Source: Maricaulis sp. (lineage in GTDB: Bacteria; Pseudomonadota; Alphaproteobacteria; Caulobacterales; Maricaulaceae). Taken from it: 64,000 nucleotides of DNA. The position numbers and the translations under genes were made by a program. Positions 8,542-17,901 of this stretch are shown piece after piece; positions within the stretch are counted from its first letter, which is position 1, and the number at the start of each line of letters is the position of its first letter. Location of the stretch: contig NZ_JAEPNI010000001.1 in the NCBI RefSeq assembly GCF_017643475.1, positions 1,054,001 to 1,118,000 of the forward strand, written 5' to 3'. The notes below the pieces were generated by a model. That model saw nothing but the letters and a program-made list of their open reading frames with translations. It was not told the DNA's origin and searched no databases.

Positions 8542-9887
8542 GCCGACAGCAGCATGTTCTGATAGGCGCCCGCCCGCTCCGCTGCGGCAATCCTTCGGGC
8601 GCCTTCGACTGCTGATGCGAGCCGGGTCGTATTCAAGGCGCCGATCTGTTCAATCAGGTCGGCGCTCGTGTATTCGGGGGGCAGTACGAAGCCGCATTCG
8701 TGTTTCAGGACATAGTCACGCGCTTCCGGCAGATCGCCTACCAGCGACGGTACTTCGCACACGGCGTATTCCCAGATCTTGTTCGGCAGGCTGACCCGGT
8801 GGTTTTCGCAACTCGCCTCATAACCAACAAATCCAAGATCCGCCCCCTGTGTCCAACGCCATAACTCGTCCGGCGGCTTGCGGCCCAGGAAGTACACGCG
8901 CCCGGACACGTCCGCTGCTTGCAGGTCAGCCGCTATCGCGCCGCTACCGATAACGGCGACGCGCCAGTGCCCGGCGAGCTGCTGGGCAGCTTCGACCAAC
9001 TTCTCCAACCCCCGACCTCGCGACAATCCTCCCTGGAACAGGCAGATCCGATCGCCCGGTCGGGCATTACAGGCATCATGCAGCCGATTGTCATACGAAG
9101 CGGTCGGAAACCGAGCGCCGGAATTGGTGACGAGCGCGTATTCAGGAAGAGCGGGGTGAAGCTGGCGCGTTGCCTCGCCCATACTGTTGCTGACAGTGAC
9201 GAGGAGATCGATGTCTTCGGCGCAGGAATCCAGCGTGTGCATGTATTGCCGGACTGTTTGCTCCGATGCGCCTTGCTGACCGGCATAGTATTCGTGAGCA
9301 TCGTATATCAGTCTGGCCTGCTGGCGTGTGGCGATGCGCTTTCCGGCGAAGAGTGTGTCGGGTTCATGCGCGTGTACAACATCGTAATCGGCGCTGCCGG
9401 CTTCGGATACAAAACGCTGCGTTAGGCGCCAGGCCGCGAACCGATTCAGCTGTTCGGCAATTTTCAAACGCCAGGCCCCCGGCGCGGGATCAGCTGTACG
9501 TTTGCCTTGCGCACGCCGCATTGCCAGATGCCTCACGGTAGCGAGACAAATCACGCCAACGAATACCACGCCCCCGACAAGCCATGTCCGGTCGAACAGG
9601 TCAGGAAACCGAATTGCGATCGCAATCAGGCCGAGCAAGCACAGAGCCACGGCCGTCAGGGCGATTGCGCTGATTTCCTGATAGGTCGCCTTCAGGCCGC
9701 TCACATGACGCAGTGAACGCGCACCGAGCATGGTAAACGGTGGCGTCGCGTTGTCGGATACGCCAATGACGTCGACGTCATGCCCGGCAGAATCGAGGGC
9801 GGCCACCTGGCGTGCGACGCGAGGATCATCGACTGCTTCATTCGCGATGAGCACCAAAACGCGTGGAAGGGGGGGGAGCTCCGGCAT
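8499..9887 (-). CDS. GT-B glycosyltransferase with inserted membrane segments
   Basis: A 462-residue glycosyltransferase of GT4 type. The N-terminal GT-B strand and loop (VLVLIANEAVDDPRVARQV) is followed, at about residues 70-120, by two hydrophobic segments (AIALTAVALCLLGLIAIAI and TWLVGGVVFVGVICLATV). The rest of the N-domain follows (DVVHAHEPDTLFAG, LIYDAHEYY), then a C-domain with LFQGGLSRGRGLEKLVEAA and the late VSLPNKIWEYAVCEVP segment carrying the conserved Glu. A membrane hairpin inside the N-domain would hold the enzyme at the inner membrane. No clear Shine-Dalgarno precedes the ATG, so the start is uncertain. It diverges from a larger relative at 10086 with the same hairpin layout. 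Confidence 0.8.
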   Translation of the reverse strand: MPELPPLPRVLVLIANEAVDDPRVARQVAALDSAGHDVDVIGVSDNATPPFTMLGARSLRHVSGLKATYQEISAIALTAVALCLLGLIAIAIRFPDLFDRTWLVGGVVFVGVICLATVRHLAMRRAQGKRTADPAPGAWRLKIAEQLNRFAAWRLTQRFVSEAGSADYDVVHAHEPDTLFAGKRIATRQQARLIYDAHEYYAGQQGASEQTVRQYMHTLDSCAEDIDLLVTVSNSMGEATRQLHPALPEYALVTNSGARFPTASYDNRLHDACNARPGDRICLFQGGLSRGRGLEKLVEAAQQLAGHWRVAVIGSGAIAADLQAADVSGRVYFLGRKPPDELWRWTQGADLGFVGYEASCENHRVSLPNKIWEYAVCEVPSLVGDLPEARDYVLKHECGFVLPPEYTSADLIEQIGALNTTRLASAVEGARRIAAAERAGAYQNMLLSAYASAAAAPAKRSR

Positions 9888-10085
9888 GATCGACAGCGTA
9901 CCAACTCGACTGAAGAAGGGGGAAGGTCAAAGAAATATAATAAAATTAGCTATTTACATCAAGCCGCATTCGGTCGACCGCATCGGTAGTGTCAATTTTC
10001 GTCAACTCGCCCATTTGTAAGGTTGCTTATCAACTCCGAAGGTCTAAAACCACCCGTTCATCGGCATACGGTCCGGGGGGTCATA
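9888..10085. promoter_or_regulatory. Divergent promoter region between two glycosyltransferase genes
   Basis: About 198 bases between divergent glycosyltransferase genes. The middle (around 9930-9965) is strongly AT-rich (a run like AATATAATAAAATTAG), unlike the surrounding GC-rich DNA, and is the likely promoter core. Nothing else was recognised here. Confidence 0.35.
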
Positions 10086-12182
10086 ATGAAAGTCGTTGCA
10101 TTTGTTCCGAATTCTGGAGCGCGAGACGGTCGCGTGATGAAAGAGGCGATCAGCCTGGCTGATCAGGGACACGAAGTTCATGTGGTAGGCGTACGCGAGC
10201 GTGATCACACAAGTGTTGCGGCAATCATCGAAGAGCGTGTGATGGTGCACCGCGTGTCCTGGCAGGCGCGCGCTTACCAGATGGCTCTGCTCAGAATGGC
10301 TCTCTTCGGTGCGTTCATTGTGGGCGCTGTGGTGCTCGTACTGGCGATGATTGGCCTGCTGTTTGGCGAGAGTATTGGCCAAGGCGCCGCCTGGCTCTTC
10401 GGGCTGGTGCTCGGCTCGCAAGATTTCGTGGTGAACTGGATCGTCGAGCAACGCGATGGTCTTCAATCCGGCTGGACCGCCGCCCGAGTCTTCGATCTGC
10501 TCGTGGGTGGCTTGATGGCGGTGATTGCCCTGGTGGTTGCCTGGTTTGTCTTTCGCGCCGCGTATTGGGGGCTGAAACTTCTCCGCCGCGCAGTCCGCGC
10601 ACTGGTCGATCCGCTACGTCGTTTCGCGAACTTCACGGCGAACTATGCAGAGATGGAGAAGGTGTCCAATCAGGCGCGTGACGAATTCCTGTCCGCCTTT
10701 GGCACCGGGAAATTGTTCCACTATGTCATCGGCGGCACGCTGGAGCGCTTCATCAACAAGACAATCTTCTCCACCACCCAGCGTGCTCGTGTCGAGGCGA
10801 TGGTCGAGAAGGGGCGCGAGCTCAAGCCGGAGCTGATCTATTGCCATGAGGTGATGGCGTTGCCCGCTGCGGTGCGCCTGAAGAAGGAATTTGGCGTCAA
10901 GCTGATCTATGACGCCCATGAGATGTATGACGGCCTCAACCAGGCGTCGGCGCATATCTCGGACTATTACAAGAAGCTTCACTCAACCCTGCTGCCGCAT
11001 GTCGATGACATGGTGGTCGTCAGCGAAGCCATGCGCGAGATCTATTCCGAGCACTACGAGGACTTGCCGCGGATCACGGTGCTCCCGAATTCGACTCTCA
11101 AGGCAGATCGTCCGGAATATGATGGCCGCCTGCACGATGCAGCCGGTCTGCCGCATGACCGCAAGATCCTGCTGTATCAGGGTGGTTTCTCGCCCGAGCG
11201 CGGTATCGAAAATCTTGTGCGTGCAGCTGAACACCTCAACGATGATTGGGCCATCGTTTGTATGGGATGGGGCAAGCTCGAAGGGTTCATCAATGAGGAA
11301 GCCGAGCGTATCGGCAATCTGTGGCTCGCCGAACAGCGCGAGGAAATCTTCAAGGAACAGCGCGCATTGAATCTGGGCGAGCGCCGCGACCAGATCTCGA
11401 AGATTGTCGATAGTTTCTCGCCGATCGGTGACCTTGAGCACTACCAGGCCAAGCTTGCAGCAATCATCGAAGATGGCGGCTCAGGTGCAGGTGCAGGTGA
11501 AGAGCAAGACGGTGAGGGAGATGGCGCAGGCGAAGATCGCCGCGGTTCGGATCCGACCGCTGTGAATGTCACCGTGAACATGCCCGGCACTGAAGCTGGC
11601 GGCGGCGAGGGAGAGGGAGATGAGAACTCCGGCGAGGCCCAGGAGTCCGTCTCCAAGGTAGCTGCGCTCAAGGCCTATCTTGCATCCACCGTTGATGTCA
11701 TGCAGAGCTGGCCGGACTATGCGGAACGTCTCGAGAAGTCTCTCGACGCAAACCTGCGCAAACAGCACCTTTCCGAGACCTTCAATCTCTCTCTGGAGGA
11801 CTTCGATAAAATCCGGGTCGTGCCGCCGGCCCCGCGCGAAATGCTGCATTTGTGGACCCAGGGCGCGACCATCGGTGCCATTCCCTATCCCAATGACGGC
11901 CTGAATCACTGGGCCTGTGCGCCCAACAAGCTCTGGGAGTACCCCAATGCCGGCGTTCCGATCCTGGGTAGCCCGGTGCTGGAAATCTACAAGGCGATCA
12001 CCCGTAATGACATTGGCTGGGTGTTGCCGGTTGATCCGTCGCCTCGCCAGATCGCAGACATCGTCAACAGCTTGACAGACGAGGATATTCGCGCTGCCCA
12101 GGAGGCGTGTGAGCGCTTCATGGAGGAGAGCAACTGGGATATCCACACCAAGCCCTGGTTCAATCTGATCGAGAGCAACTAG
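10086..12182 (+). CDS. Large GT-B glycosyltransferase with membrane hairpin and acidic insert
   Basis: A 698-residue relative of the divergent glycosyltransferase. The start at 10086 gives MKVVAFVPNSGARDGRVMKEA, the expected first GT-B strand, although the frame is open to 10023. Hydrophobic segments lie near residues 65-100 and 140-165. The N-domain resumes with LIYCHEVMALPAAV and KLIYDAHEMYDG, and the C-domain with LLYQGGFSPERGIENLV. An insert of roughly 170 residues then interrupts the C-domain after the DWAIVCMGWG strand. Its middle (about 463-521) is a Gly/Glu/Asp-rich low-complexity tract flanked by helical, charged sequence. The fold resumes at HLWTQGATIGAIPYPNDG and ends with PNKLWEYPNAGVPILGS. 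Probably a membrane-associated glycan-assembly enzyme. Confidence 0.8.
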   Translation: MKVVAFVPNSGARDGRVMKEAISLADQGHEVHVVGVRERDHTSVAAIIEERVMVHRVSWQARAYQMALLRMALFGAFIVGAVVLVLAMIGLLFGESIGQGAAWLFGLVLGSQDFVVNWIVEQRDGLQSGWTAARVFDLLVGGLMAVIALVVAWFVFRAAYWGLKLLRRAVRALVDPLRRFANFTANYAEMEKVSNQARDEFLSAFGTGKLFHYVIGGTLERFINKTIFSTTQRARVEAMVEKGRELKPELIYCHEVMALPAAVRLKKEFGVKLIYDAHEMYDGLNQASAHISDYYKKLHSTLLPHVDDMVVVSEAMREIYSEHYEDLPRITVLPNSTLKADRPEYDGRLHDAAGLPHDRKILLYQGGFSPERGIENLVRAAEHLNDDWAIVCMGWGKLEGFINEEAERIGNLWLAEQREEIFKEQRALNLGERRDQISKIVDSFSPIGDLEHYQAKLAAIIEDGGSGAGAGEEQDGEGDGAGEDRRGSDPTAVNVTVNMPGTEAGGGEGEGDENSGEAQESVSKVAALKAYLASTVDVMQSWPDYAERLEKSLDANLRKQHLSETFNLSLEDFDKIRVVPPAPREMLHLWTQGATIGAIPYPNDGLNHWACAPNKLWEYPNAGVPILGSPVLEIYKAITRNDIGWVLPVDPSPRQIADIVNSLTDEDIRAAQEACERFMEESNWDIHTKPWFNLIESN

Positions 12183-12228
12183 GTCTGTTCACACCAGCTC
12201 AACCGCCCGTTCCGGCCCGGAGAGATTT

Positions 12229-13284
12229 ATGAAAACCGTTTTCACCGTCGTTGGTGCCCGTCCGCAATTCGTCAAGGCGGGCCCGGTCAGTCGCGCGCTG
12301 GATGCCTCGGACAAGCTCACCGAGATTCTCGTCCATACGGGGCAGCATTTCGATGCCAATATGTCCGACGTGTTTTTCGAGGACCTTCAGATTCGCAAAC
12401 CCAACCGTTTCCTAGGCGTGTCAGGCGGTGGTCACGGTCAGATGACCGGACGCATGCTGGAACAGCTGGAAGCAGCCATGATGGAGGACAAGCCGGACAT
12501 CGTTATGGTGTACGGCGACACGAATTCCACCATCGCGGGTGCGCTCGCAGCCGCCAAGTTGCATATTCCCGTCGTCCACGTGGAGTCCGGATTGCGATCG
12601 TTCAACCGGACCATGCCGGAGGAGCTGAACCGCATTCTGACCGACCACCTTTCCGAGCTGTTGCTTTGCTCAACCACGACAAGCGTTCGTAACCTCGCCA
12701 ACGAGGGGATTACCAAGGGTGTGCATCACATCGGGGACGTGATGTATGACGCTACGCTGTTCGCGAAAGAGCGGGCGCTGAAAGTTTCGGGGATTATGGC
12801 TGAGCTCGGTCTGCAGGATACGTCGGACTTTGCCGTTTGCACGCTGCACCGTGCCGAAAACACGGACAATCATGAGCGTTTCCTCGAAATGCTTGCGCAG
12901 ATCGAGAAAGTTGCCGCCGAGCGCCTTGTTGTGTTCCCCGTGCACCCGCGCACGCGCAACAAGCTCTCAACGATGGAGTGGGCGCCGGAAAACGTAAAAA
13001 TGATCGAGCCGATCGGGTATATCGATCTGAACCGCTTGCTGCATTCTGCCAGCCTCGTCTTGACCGATTCCGGAGGTCTGCAGAAAGAAGCCTACTTCCA
13101 TGAAACACCTTGTATTACCCTGCGCGATGAAACCGAGTGGGTCGAAACTGTAGAGTGTGGCTGGAATCGTCTGTGGACCATGGCGGACTGGACTTCGCCG
13201 CGGTCGTCAATCGAGGAATATGGTGATGGCAAGAGCGCCGAGGCCATTGTTCGGTTGATTGAGGAAAACTTCGCGGGCGCGTAA
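12229..13284 (+). CDS. wbpI: UDP-N-acetylglucosamine-type 2-epimerase (WbpI-like)
   Basis: Inverts C2 of a UDP-N-acetyl sugar through an elimination-addition mechanism in the cytoplasm. The 351-residue product starts with TVVGARPQFVKA and has HTGQHFDANMSDVFFEDL, VYGDTNSTIAGALAAAKL, VESGLRSFNRTMPEELNR and a C-terminal LTDSGGLQKEAYF. The SFNRTMPEE form is more like WbpI, which acts on UDP-2,3-diacetamido-glucuronate, than like WecB. With WbpA/B/E-like genes nearby, the likely product is a 2-acetamido-3-(acyl)amino-mannuronate donor. GGAGAG lies upstream of the ATG. WecB activity (UDP-ManNAc) remains the main alternative. Confidence 0.85.
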   Translation: MKTVFTVVGARPQFVKAGPVSRALDASDKLTEILVHTGQHFDANMSDVFFEDLQIRKPNRFLGVSGGGHGQMTGRMLEQLEAAMMEDKPDIVMVYGDTNSTIAGALAAAKLHIPVVHVESGLRSFNRTMPEELNRILTDHLSELLLCSTTTSVRNLANEGITKGVHHIGDVMYDATLFAKERALKVSGIMAELGLQDTSDFAVCTLHRAENTDNHERFLEMLAQIEKVAAERLVVFPVHPRTRNKLSTMEWAPENVKMIEPIGYIDLNRLLHSASLVLTDSGGLQKEAYFHETPCITLRDETEWVETVECGWNRLWTMADWTSPRSSIEEYGDGKSAEAIVRLIEENFAGA

Positions 13285-13327
13285 CTGTTTTTGTACAGGC
13301 AGGCCGGAGCGTTAGGGTAGGGCAATC

Positions 13328-14131
13328 ATGAGTGGTACTTCCACATTCTGGCTGGCCATGCGCGATATCCAGCAATCACTCTCCCGCCCTGCGATCTGGT
13401 TGCGGCTGGGGGTCCGCGATGTGGTTCTGCAGTATTCCCGGGCGGGAATCGGGGTGGCATGGTCATTGATCAATGCGCTGGTCTGGATCGGCGTGGTCTA
13501 TGTCTTCCTGGGGCCGGCCCTGTCAGAAGGTCGGTCGGATTATCTCACCTACGTTGCGGCCGGCGTCGTAACGTTCAATTTTATGTCAGGTATTATTGCG
13601 GGTGGAACAGGCGCGATGACGCGCCTGAAGGGACCACTGCTCAATTTGCCGTTGCCGATCTTTGCTTGCGCCCTGCGCCATGTGACCGCGACTTTTACCC
13701 ACTTGCTGATCCAGTCGATGGCCGTTGTCGGCGCCATGTTGATCGACGGAATCACCGTGACCACCAGCCTGATATGGATCCTGCCGGCGCTCGCGGTGTT
13801 GTTGATTGCAGCCGTTTTTGTAACCGCAGGCCTTATGGTCGTCGGCGTCTTGGTCGGGGATTTGAGTTTCATGATCCAGAGCTTGATGCGCCTGCTGCTG
13901 TTCGCGACGCCTGTTTTCTGGTTCGCAGGAGATGTCACGGGAAGCCTGCGTTACCAAATCACACTCTTTAATCCGTTCGCCCACTTGCTCGATCTGATCA
14001 GGGCGCCAATCCTGGGCGAGATGCCCAGTATCCTGAACGTGAATGTCGCCTTTGGAACAGTGGCTGCAGCGATGTTGATCGGTTTCGCGCTTTTTGCCGG
14101 TAACTGCCGGAATGTGAGGCGATGGCTGTGA
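13328..14131 (+). CDS. ABC polysaccharide exporter permease (Wzm-like)
   Basis: Inner-membrane subunit of an ABC-2 type exporter that moves a finished lipid-linked polysaccharide to the periplasm. The 267 residues show about six hydrophobic segments (for example WSLINALVWIGVVYVFLG, YVAAGVVTFNFMSGIIAGG, AVLLIAAVFVTAGLMVVGVL) and the ABC-2 family FNPFAHLLDLIRAPILGE region near the C-terminus. The ATG at 13328 follows an AGGGTAGGG stretch. The gene overlaps the ATPase gene by 10 bases, so the two are translationally coupled. Its position after the 2-epimerase and glycosyltransferases points to O-antigen or capsule export. Confidence 0.88.
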   Translation: MSGTSTFWLAMRDIQQSLSRPAIWLRLGVRDVVLQYSRAGIGVAWSLINALVWIGVVYVFLGPALSEGRSDYLTYVAAGVVTFNFMSGIIAGGTGAMTRLKGPLLNLPLPIFACALRHVTATFTHLLIQSMAVVGAMLIDGITVTTSLIWILPALAVLLIAAVFVTAGLMVVGVLVGDLSFMIQSLMRLLLFATPVFWFAGDVTGSLRYQITLFNPFAHLLDLIRAPILGEMPSILNVNVAFGTVAAAMLIGFALFAGNCRNVRRWL

Positions 14132-14868
14132 CCTCACCGTCAGTACAACTCGAGGGAGCCTCGATCTGGTTCCGGACCAATTCCCCCCAGTTGGGAGCCC
14201 AAACGCGGGTGGGTGGGAAGCTCGTGAAGCGAAATGGCCGCACGTGTATCGAGGCACTCAACGAGGTTTCTCTCACCATCCGCGCGGGACAGCGTGTCGG
14301 CGTGGTTGGAATAAACGGGTCGGGCAAGTCGACCCTGCTTCGCCTGCTGGCCGGTATCTACCAGCCTGACGGCGGACGTGTATCCGTGCAGGGACGGGTA
14401 TCTACTCTATTCTCAACAACTGTCGGCATGTCCGTTCACGCTACGGCCATGGACAATATCCGTGATGTGGCGACCTTGATGGGAATGGGGCGGCGTGATC
14501 GGGAGCGCGTCGTCGAGGATATTATCGATTTTGCTGAAATCGGGGACTTCGCGCATTTGCCGATGCGTACCTATTCGACAGGAATGCGCGCGCGGGTCGG
14601 ATTCGGTATAGCCACCGCACTTGAACCTTCCGTGCTCCTGGTGGACGAGATCATGGGGACCGGGGATGCTCGCTTTCAGGCCAAGGCGCGTTCCCGAATG
14701 GAAAACCTGATCGGCGATGCCGGAATCTTGATTCTTGCGTCGCACTCGGCGCCGATCATCAACACCTTCTGCGACACTCTCATATGGCTGGATCGAGGCT
14801 CACTGGTCGAAGTGGGCCCCCGTGACGAGGTCGAGCCACGTTTCCGCGAGGCACTGAACAAAAAATAG
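14122..14868 (+). CDS. ABC polysaccharide exporter ATPase (Wzt/KpsT-like)
   Basis: Cytoplasmic ATPase that powers the adjacent permease. The 248-residue product has Walker A (GINGSGKST, from about residue 63), the ABC signature in the degenerate polysaccharide-exporter form YSTGMRARVGF (about 150), Walker B LLVDEIMGTGD (about 170) and the switch His in LILASHS. It ends soon after the nucleotide-binding domain and so lacks the C-terminal carbohydrate-binding domain of long Wzt proteins. The glycan recognition step is therefore probably independent of a terminal cap. The start lies inside the permease gene, preceded by GTGAGGCG. Confidence 0.92.
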   Translation: MAVTSPSVQLEGASIWFRTNSPQLGAQTRVGGKLVKRNGRTCIEALNEVSLTIRAGQRVGVVGINGSGKSTLLRLLAGIYQPDGGRVSVQGRVSTLFSTTVGMSVHATAMDNIRDVATLMGMGRRDRERVVEDIIDFAEIGDFAHLPMRTYSTGMRARVGFGIATALEPSVLLVDEIMGTGDARFQAKARSRMENLIGDAGILILASHSAPIINTFCDTLIWLDRGSLVEVGPRDEVEPRFREALNKK

Positions 14869-15031
14869 CGCTGCAGTTACCACCAGCTGCTCGCCAGTGC
14901 CTTAGCCGTTCTTGCCAAAGCCGCGCGGAGCGACTAAGTCCACACAGCCCGGTCGGTTACGGGTCAAATTTGCTATATAAGTGTAGTGAGATTAGGGCCC
15001 TTGTTACACGAGATCGAAGAGTGATCATTCC
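14869..15031. promoter_or_regulatory. Intergenic region upstream of cysD
   Basis: This 163-base gap separates the exporter ATPase gene from cysD. A promoter-like AT-rich stretch (TTTGCTATATAAGTGTAGTG, about 14969-14987) precedes the cysD start by about 45 bases. No rho-independent terminator or recognised sulfur-responsive element was seen. Confidence 0.35.
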
Positions 15032-16003
15032 GTGACCGGCGACATTCAGACTTCCATTGCCCGCTATGCAAAGCGGTTCCAGAAGCCCCAGCCTCGTGCC
15101 CGGGCTCTCAGTCCCCACCTCCAGGCGCTTGAAGCCGAGAGCATTCACATCATGCGTGAGGTCTTGGCGGAGTTTGACCGGCCCGTCATGCTCTATTCCA
15201 TAGGCAAAGACAGCGCAGTGATGTTGCACCTTGCGCTCAAGGCGTTCTATCCCTCCAGCCTGCCATTTCCGCTACAGCATGTGGATTCGACCTTCAAATT
15301 CACGGAGATGATCGAATTTCGCGACGCGCTGGCTGAGGCCTTTGACCTGGAATTGCGAGTTGAAATCAACGAGGAAGGGCGGGCGAAAGGGATTAATCCG
15401 TTTGACCATGGCTCCCAGTTGCACACACAGGTCATGAAGACCGAGGCGCTTCGCAATGCGATGGAGCGTCATGGTTATGATGCTGCCTTTGGCGGCGCAC
15501 GCCGCGATGAAGAGAAATCGCGTGCGAAGGAACGTGTCTTCTCCTTCCGTGATGCCAAGCAGGGCTGGGACCCGAAAAACCAGCGCCCCGAGCTCTGGCG
15601 CAATTACAACACGCGTATCACCAAGGGCGAGTCGATCCGGGTCTTCCCGCTCTCCAACTGGACCGAGCTGGATATCTGGCAATACATCCAGGAAGAGGAC
15701 ATCCCGATCGTGCCGCTCTATTTCGCCAAGGAGCGCCCGGTCGTGGAACGTGACGGCCAGCTGATCATGGTCGATGATGACCGCCTGCCGCTGCAGCCAG
15801 GCGAGACACCGCGCCAGCGCATGGTGCGTTTCAGAACCCTGGGCTGTTACCCGCTTACGGCCGGGGTCGAGTCCTCCGCACAGTCCCTTGATGAAATCGT
15901 GCTGGAAATGCTCACCGCCCGCACATCCGAACGCTCTGGTCGCCTGATCGATCATGACGAGGCCGGATCGATGGAGAAGAAGAAGCGTGAGGGGTATTTC
16001 TGA
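15032..16003 (+). CDS. cysD: Sulfate adenylyltransferase subunit 2 CysD
   Basis: Catalytic ATP-sulfurylase subunit that makes adenosine-5'-phosphosulfate from sulfate and ATP, with CysN as its GTPase partner. The 323 residues contain the PP-loop in [14 protein letters not shown] (near 50), [32 protein letters not shown], and the C-terminal [13 protein letters not shown] and GYF end. The start is a GTG at 15032, preceded by GAAGAG; the homologous core begins at about residue 25 ([15 protein letters not shown]). The TGA stop shares one base with the cysNC ATG, so they are translationally coupled. Its place between glycan export genes and a glycosyltransferase raises a role in glycan sulfation as well as assimilation. 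Confidence 0.95.
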   Translation: MTGDIQTSIARYAKRFQKPQPRARALSPHLQALEAESIHIMREVLAEFDRPVMLYSIGKDSAVMLHLALKAFYPSSLPFPLQHVDSTFKFTEMIEFRDALAEAFDLELRVEINEEGRAKGINPFDHGSQLHTQVMKTEALRNAMERHGYDAAFGGARRDEEKSRAKERVFSFRDAKQGWDPKNQRPELWRNYNTRITKGESIRVFPLSNWTELDIWQYIQEEDIPIVPLYFAKERPVVERDGQLIMVDDDRLPLQPGETPRQRMVRFRTLGCYPLTAGVESSAQSLDEIVLEMLTARTSERSGRLIDHDEAGSMEKKKREGYF

Positions 16004-17898
16004 TGACGCACCAGGAAAGAACCTCCCGGGCGGTCGACAATACTTCGGCTGCAGGCACGCGTGGCGTGTTGCGCTTTTTGACCTGCGGCTCGGTCGATGA
16101 TGGCAAGTCCACCCTGATTGGCCGACTGCTCTATGATTCCAAGCTGTTGTTCGAGGACCAGGTCAACACGCTGGAGCGCGACAGCCGCAAGCACGGCACT
16201 ACCGGCGAGGAGATAGATTTCGCACTCCTGCTTGACGGGTTGGAAGCTGAGCGGGAACAGGGCATCACGATCGATGTCGCGTATCGTTTCTTTTCCACCA
16301 GCAAGCGCAAGTTTGTTGTTGCGGATACACCGGGGCACGAGCAGTACACTCGCAACATGGCAACCGGAGCATCGACGGCTGATGTTGCGGTCATTCTTGT
16401 TGATGCGCGAAAGGGCGTCCTGACCCAGACGCTGCGTCACACTTATATTGCGCGCATGATGGGCATCCGCCACGTTGTTCTGGCGGTCAACAAGATGGAC
16501 CTGGCCGGACATTCCAGCGGTCGCTTTCACGAGATCATCGCGGCTTATCTCAAAGTAGCCGAGGGCCTCGGTTTCGACAGCATTATCCCGATCCCGATGT
16601 CGGCGCGTTATGGCGATAATCTGACACGCAAAACGGATGAGATGAGTTGGTATACCGGGCCGACCTTGCTGGAGTATCTCGAAGAACTAGACGTTTCGAG
16701 CAGCGTGGCCGCGGAACCGTTTCGCATGCCTGTGCAATGGGTCAACCGGCCGGATCTGAACTTTCGAGGTTATTCTGGTCTGATCGTGTCCGGCACGGTT
16801 CAGACGGGGGATGAGGTCGTGATAGCGGCCTCCGGAACGGTTGCCTGCGTAGAACAAATTGTGACCGCAGATGGATATCTTGATGCGGCCGAGGCGGGGC
16901 AAAGCGTAACTCTCGTTCTTGATCGGGAACTCGATATATCTCGCGGTGATGTTCTGGCTGCTTCGGGAGATCGACCGGAGGTTTCCGACCAGTTCGCAGC
17001 CGAAGTTCTATGGATGAGCGAAGACCATCTGCTGCCAGGGCGCAGCTATTTGCTCAAAATCGGGACAACCACGACACCCGCATCCGTTTCAGCTCTGAAA
17101 CACAAGGTTGATATCAACACCTTCGACAAACAGCCGTGCACCAAGCTGGAGGTGAACGAAATCGGGTTGTGTAACATCGCCTGCGCGCGCCCCGTTGTTT
17201 TTGACCCCTACCACCAGATCCGCGACATGGGGGCGTTCATCCTCATTGACCGTTTCACCAACCAGACCGTCGGTGCAGGCATGATCCGGTTTGGTTTGCG
17301 CAGGGCGTCCAATATTCACCGCCATGCGATGGATGTGGACAAGGCGACACGCGCTCGGATCAAGGGCCAATCGCCTGCCATCCTCTGGTTCACCGGCCTT
17401 TCCGGCGCCGGCAAGTCGACGGTGGCAAATATTGTCGAGCGCAAACTCACCGAGGCCGGATTGCATACCTACTCGCTGGACGGCGACAATGTCCGGCATG
17501 GGTTGAACCGAGACCTGGGTTTCACAGATGTTGATCGAGTCGAGAACATCCGACGCATTGGTGAGGTGGCGAAACTGTTCGTGGATGCGGGCCTCATTGT
17601 AACCTGCTCCTTTATCTCCCCCTTCCGCTCCGAGCGACAGATGGTGCGTGAACTCGTCGATGATGAGGAGTTCATTGAAGTTTTCGTCGATACGCCGATT
17701 GAAGTCTGTATGGAACGGGACCCCAAGGGCCTCTACGAGAAGGCGAGGGCGGGAGAGATCAAGAATTTCACCGGCCTGGACAGTCCCTATGAAGCCCCAG
17801 TCAAGGCGGAACTCCGGGTCGATACTTCAGAGTTGACGGCCGAAGAGGCCGCAGATGAGGTTATCGAATATCTGCTGGCACGGGAGCATGCGAAGTAG
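16003..17898 (+). CDS. cysNC: Fused sulfate adenylyltransferase GTPase and APS kinase (CysN-CysC)
   Basis: Bifunctional NodQ-type protein of 631 residues. The N-terminal half is the CysN GTPase, with G1 [15 protein letters not shown] (about 25), G3 [12 protein letters not shown] and G4 NKMD, followed by two beta-barrel domains. It couples GTP hydrolysis to APS formation with CysD. The C-terminal half (from about 455) is an APS kinase, with P-loop [15 protein letters not shown] (about 464), the [10 protein letters not shown] substrate loop and [11 protein letters not shown]. It phosphorylates APS to PAPS. PAPS feeds sulfotransferases or PAPS reductase; neither is in this window. It overlaps cysD by one base and is followed directly by cysQ. 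Confidence 0.96.
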   Translation: MTHQERTSRAVDNTSAAGTRGVLRFLTCGSVDDGKSTLIGRLLYDSKLLFEDQVNTLERDSRKHGTTGEEIDFALLLDGLEAEREQGITIDVAYRFFSTSKRKFVVADTPGHEQYTRNMATGASTADVAVILVDARKGVLTQTLRHTYIARMMGIRHVVLAVNKMDLAGHSSGRFHEIIAAYLKVAEGLGFDSIIPIPMSARYGDNLTRKTDEMSWYTGPTLLEYLEELDVSSSVAAEPFRMPVQWVNRPDLNFRGYSGLIVSGTVQTGDEVVIAASGTVACVEQIVTADGYLDAAEAGQSVTLVLDRELDISRGDVLAASGDRPEVSDQFAAEVLWMSEDHLLPGRSYLLKIGTTTTPASVSALKHKVDINTFDKQPCTKLEVNEIGLCNIACARPVVFDPYHQIRDMGAFILIDRFTNQTVGAGMIRFGLRRASNIHRHAMDVDKATRARIKGQSPAILWFTGLSGAGKSTVANIVERKLTEAGLHTYSLDGDNVRHGLNRDLGFTDVDRVENIRRIGEVAKLFVDAGLIVTCSFISPFRSERQMVRELVDDEEFIEVFVDTPIEVCMERDPKGLYEKARAGEIKNFTGLDSPYEAPVKAELRVDTSELTAEEAADEVIEYLLAREHAK

Positions 17899-17901
17899 GT
17901 G

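Noticed and set aside
14122-14868. Full-length Wzt with a C-terminal glycan-binding domain
   Set aside because: The gene stops about 60 codons after Walker B, so only the nucleotide-binding domain is present.
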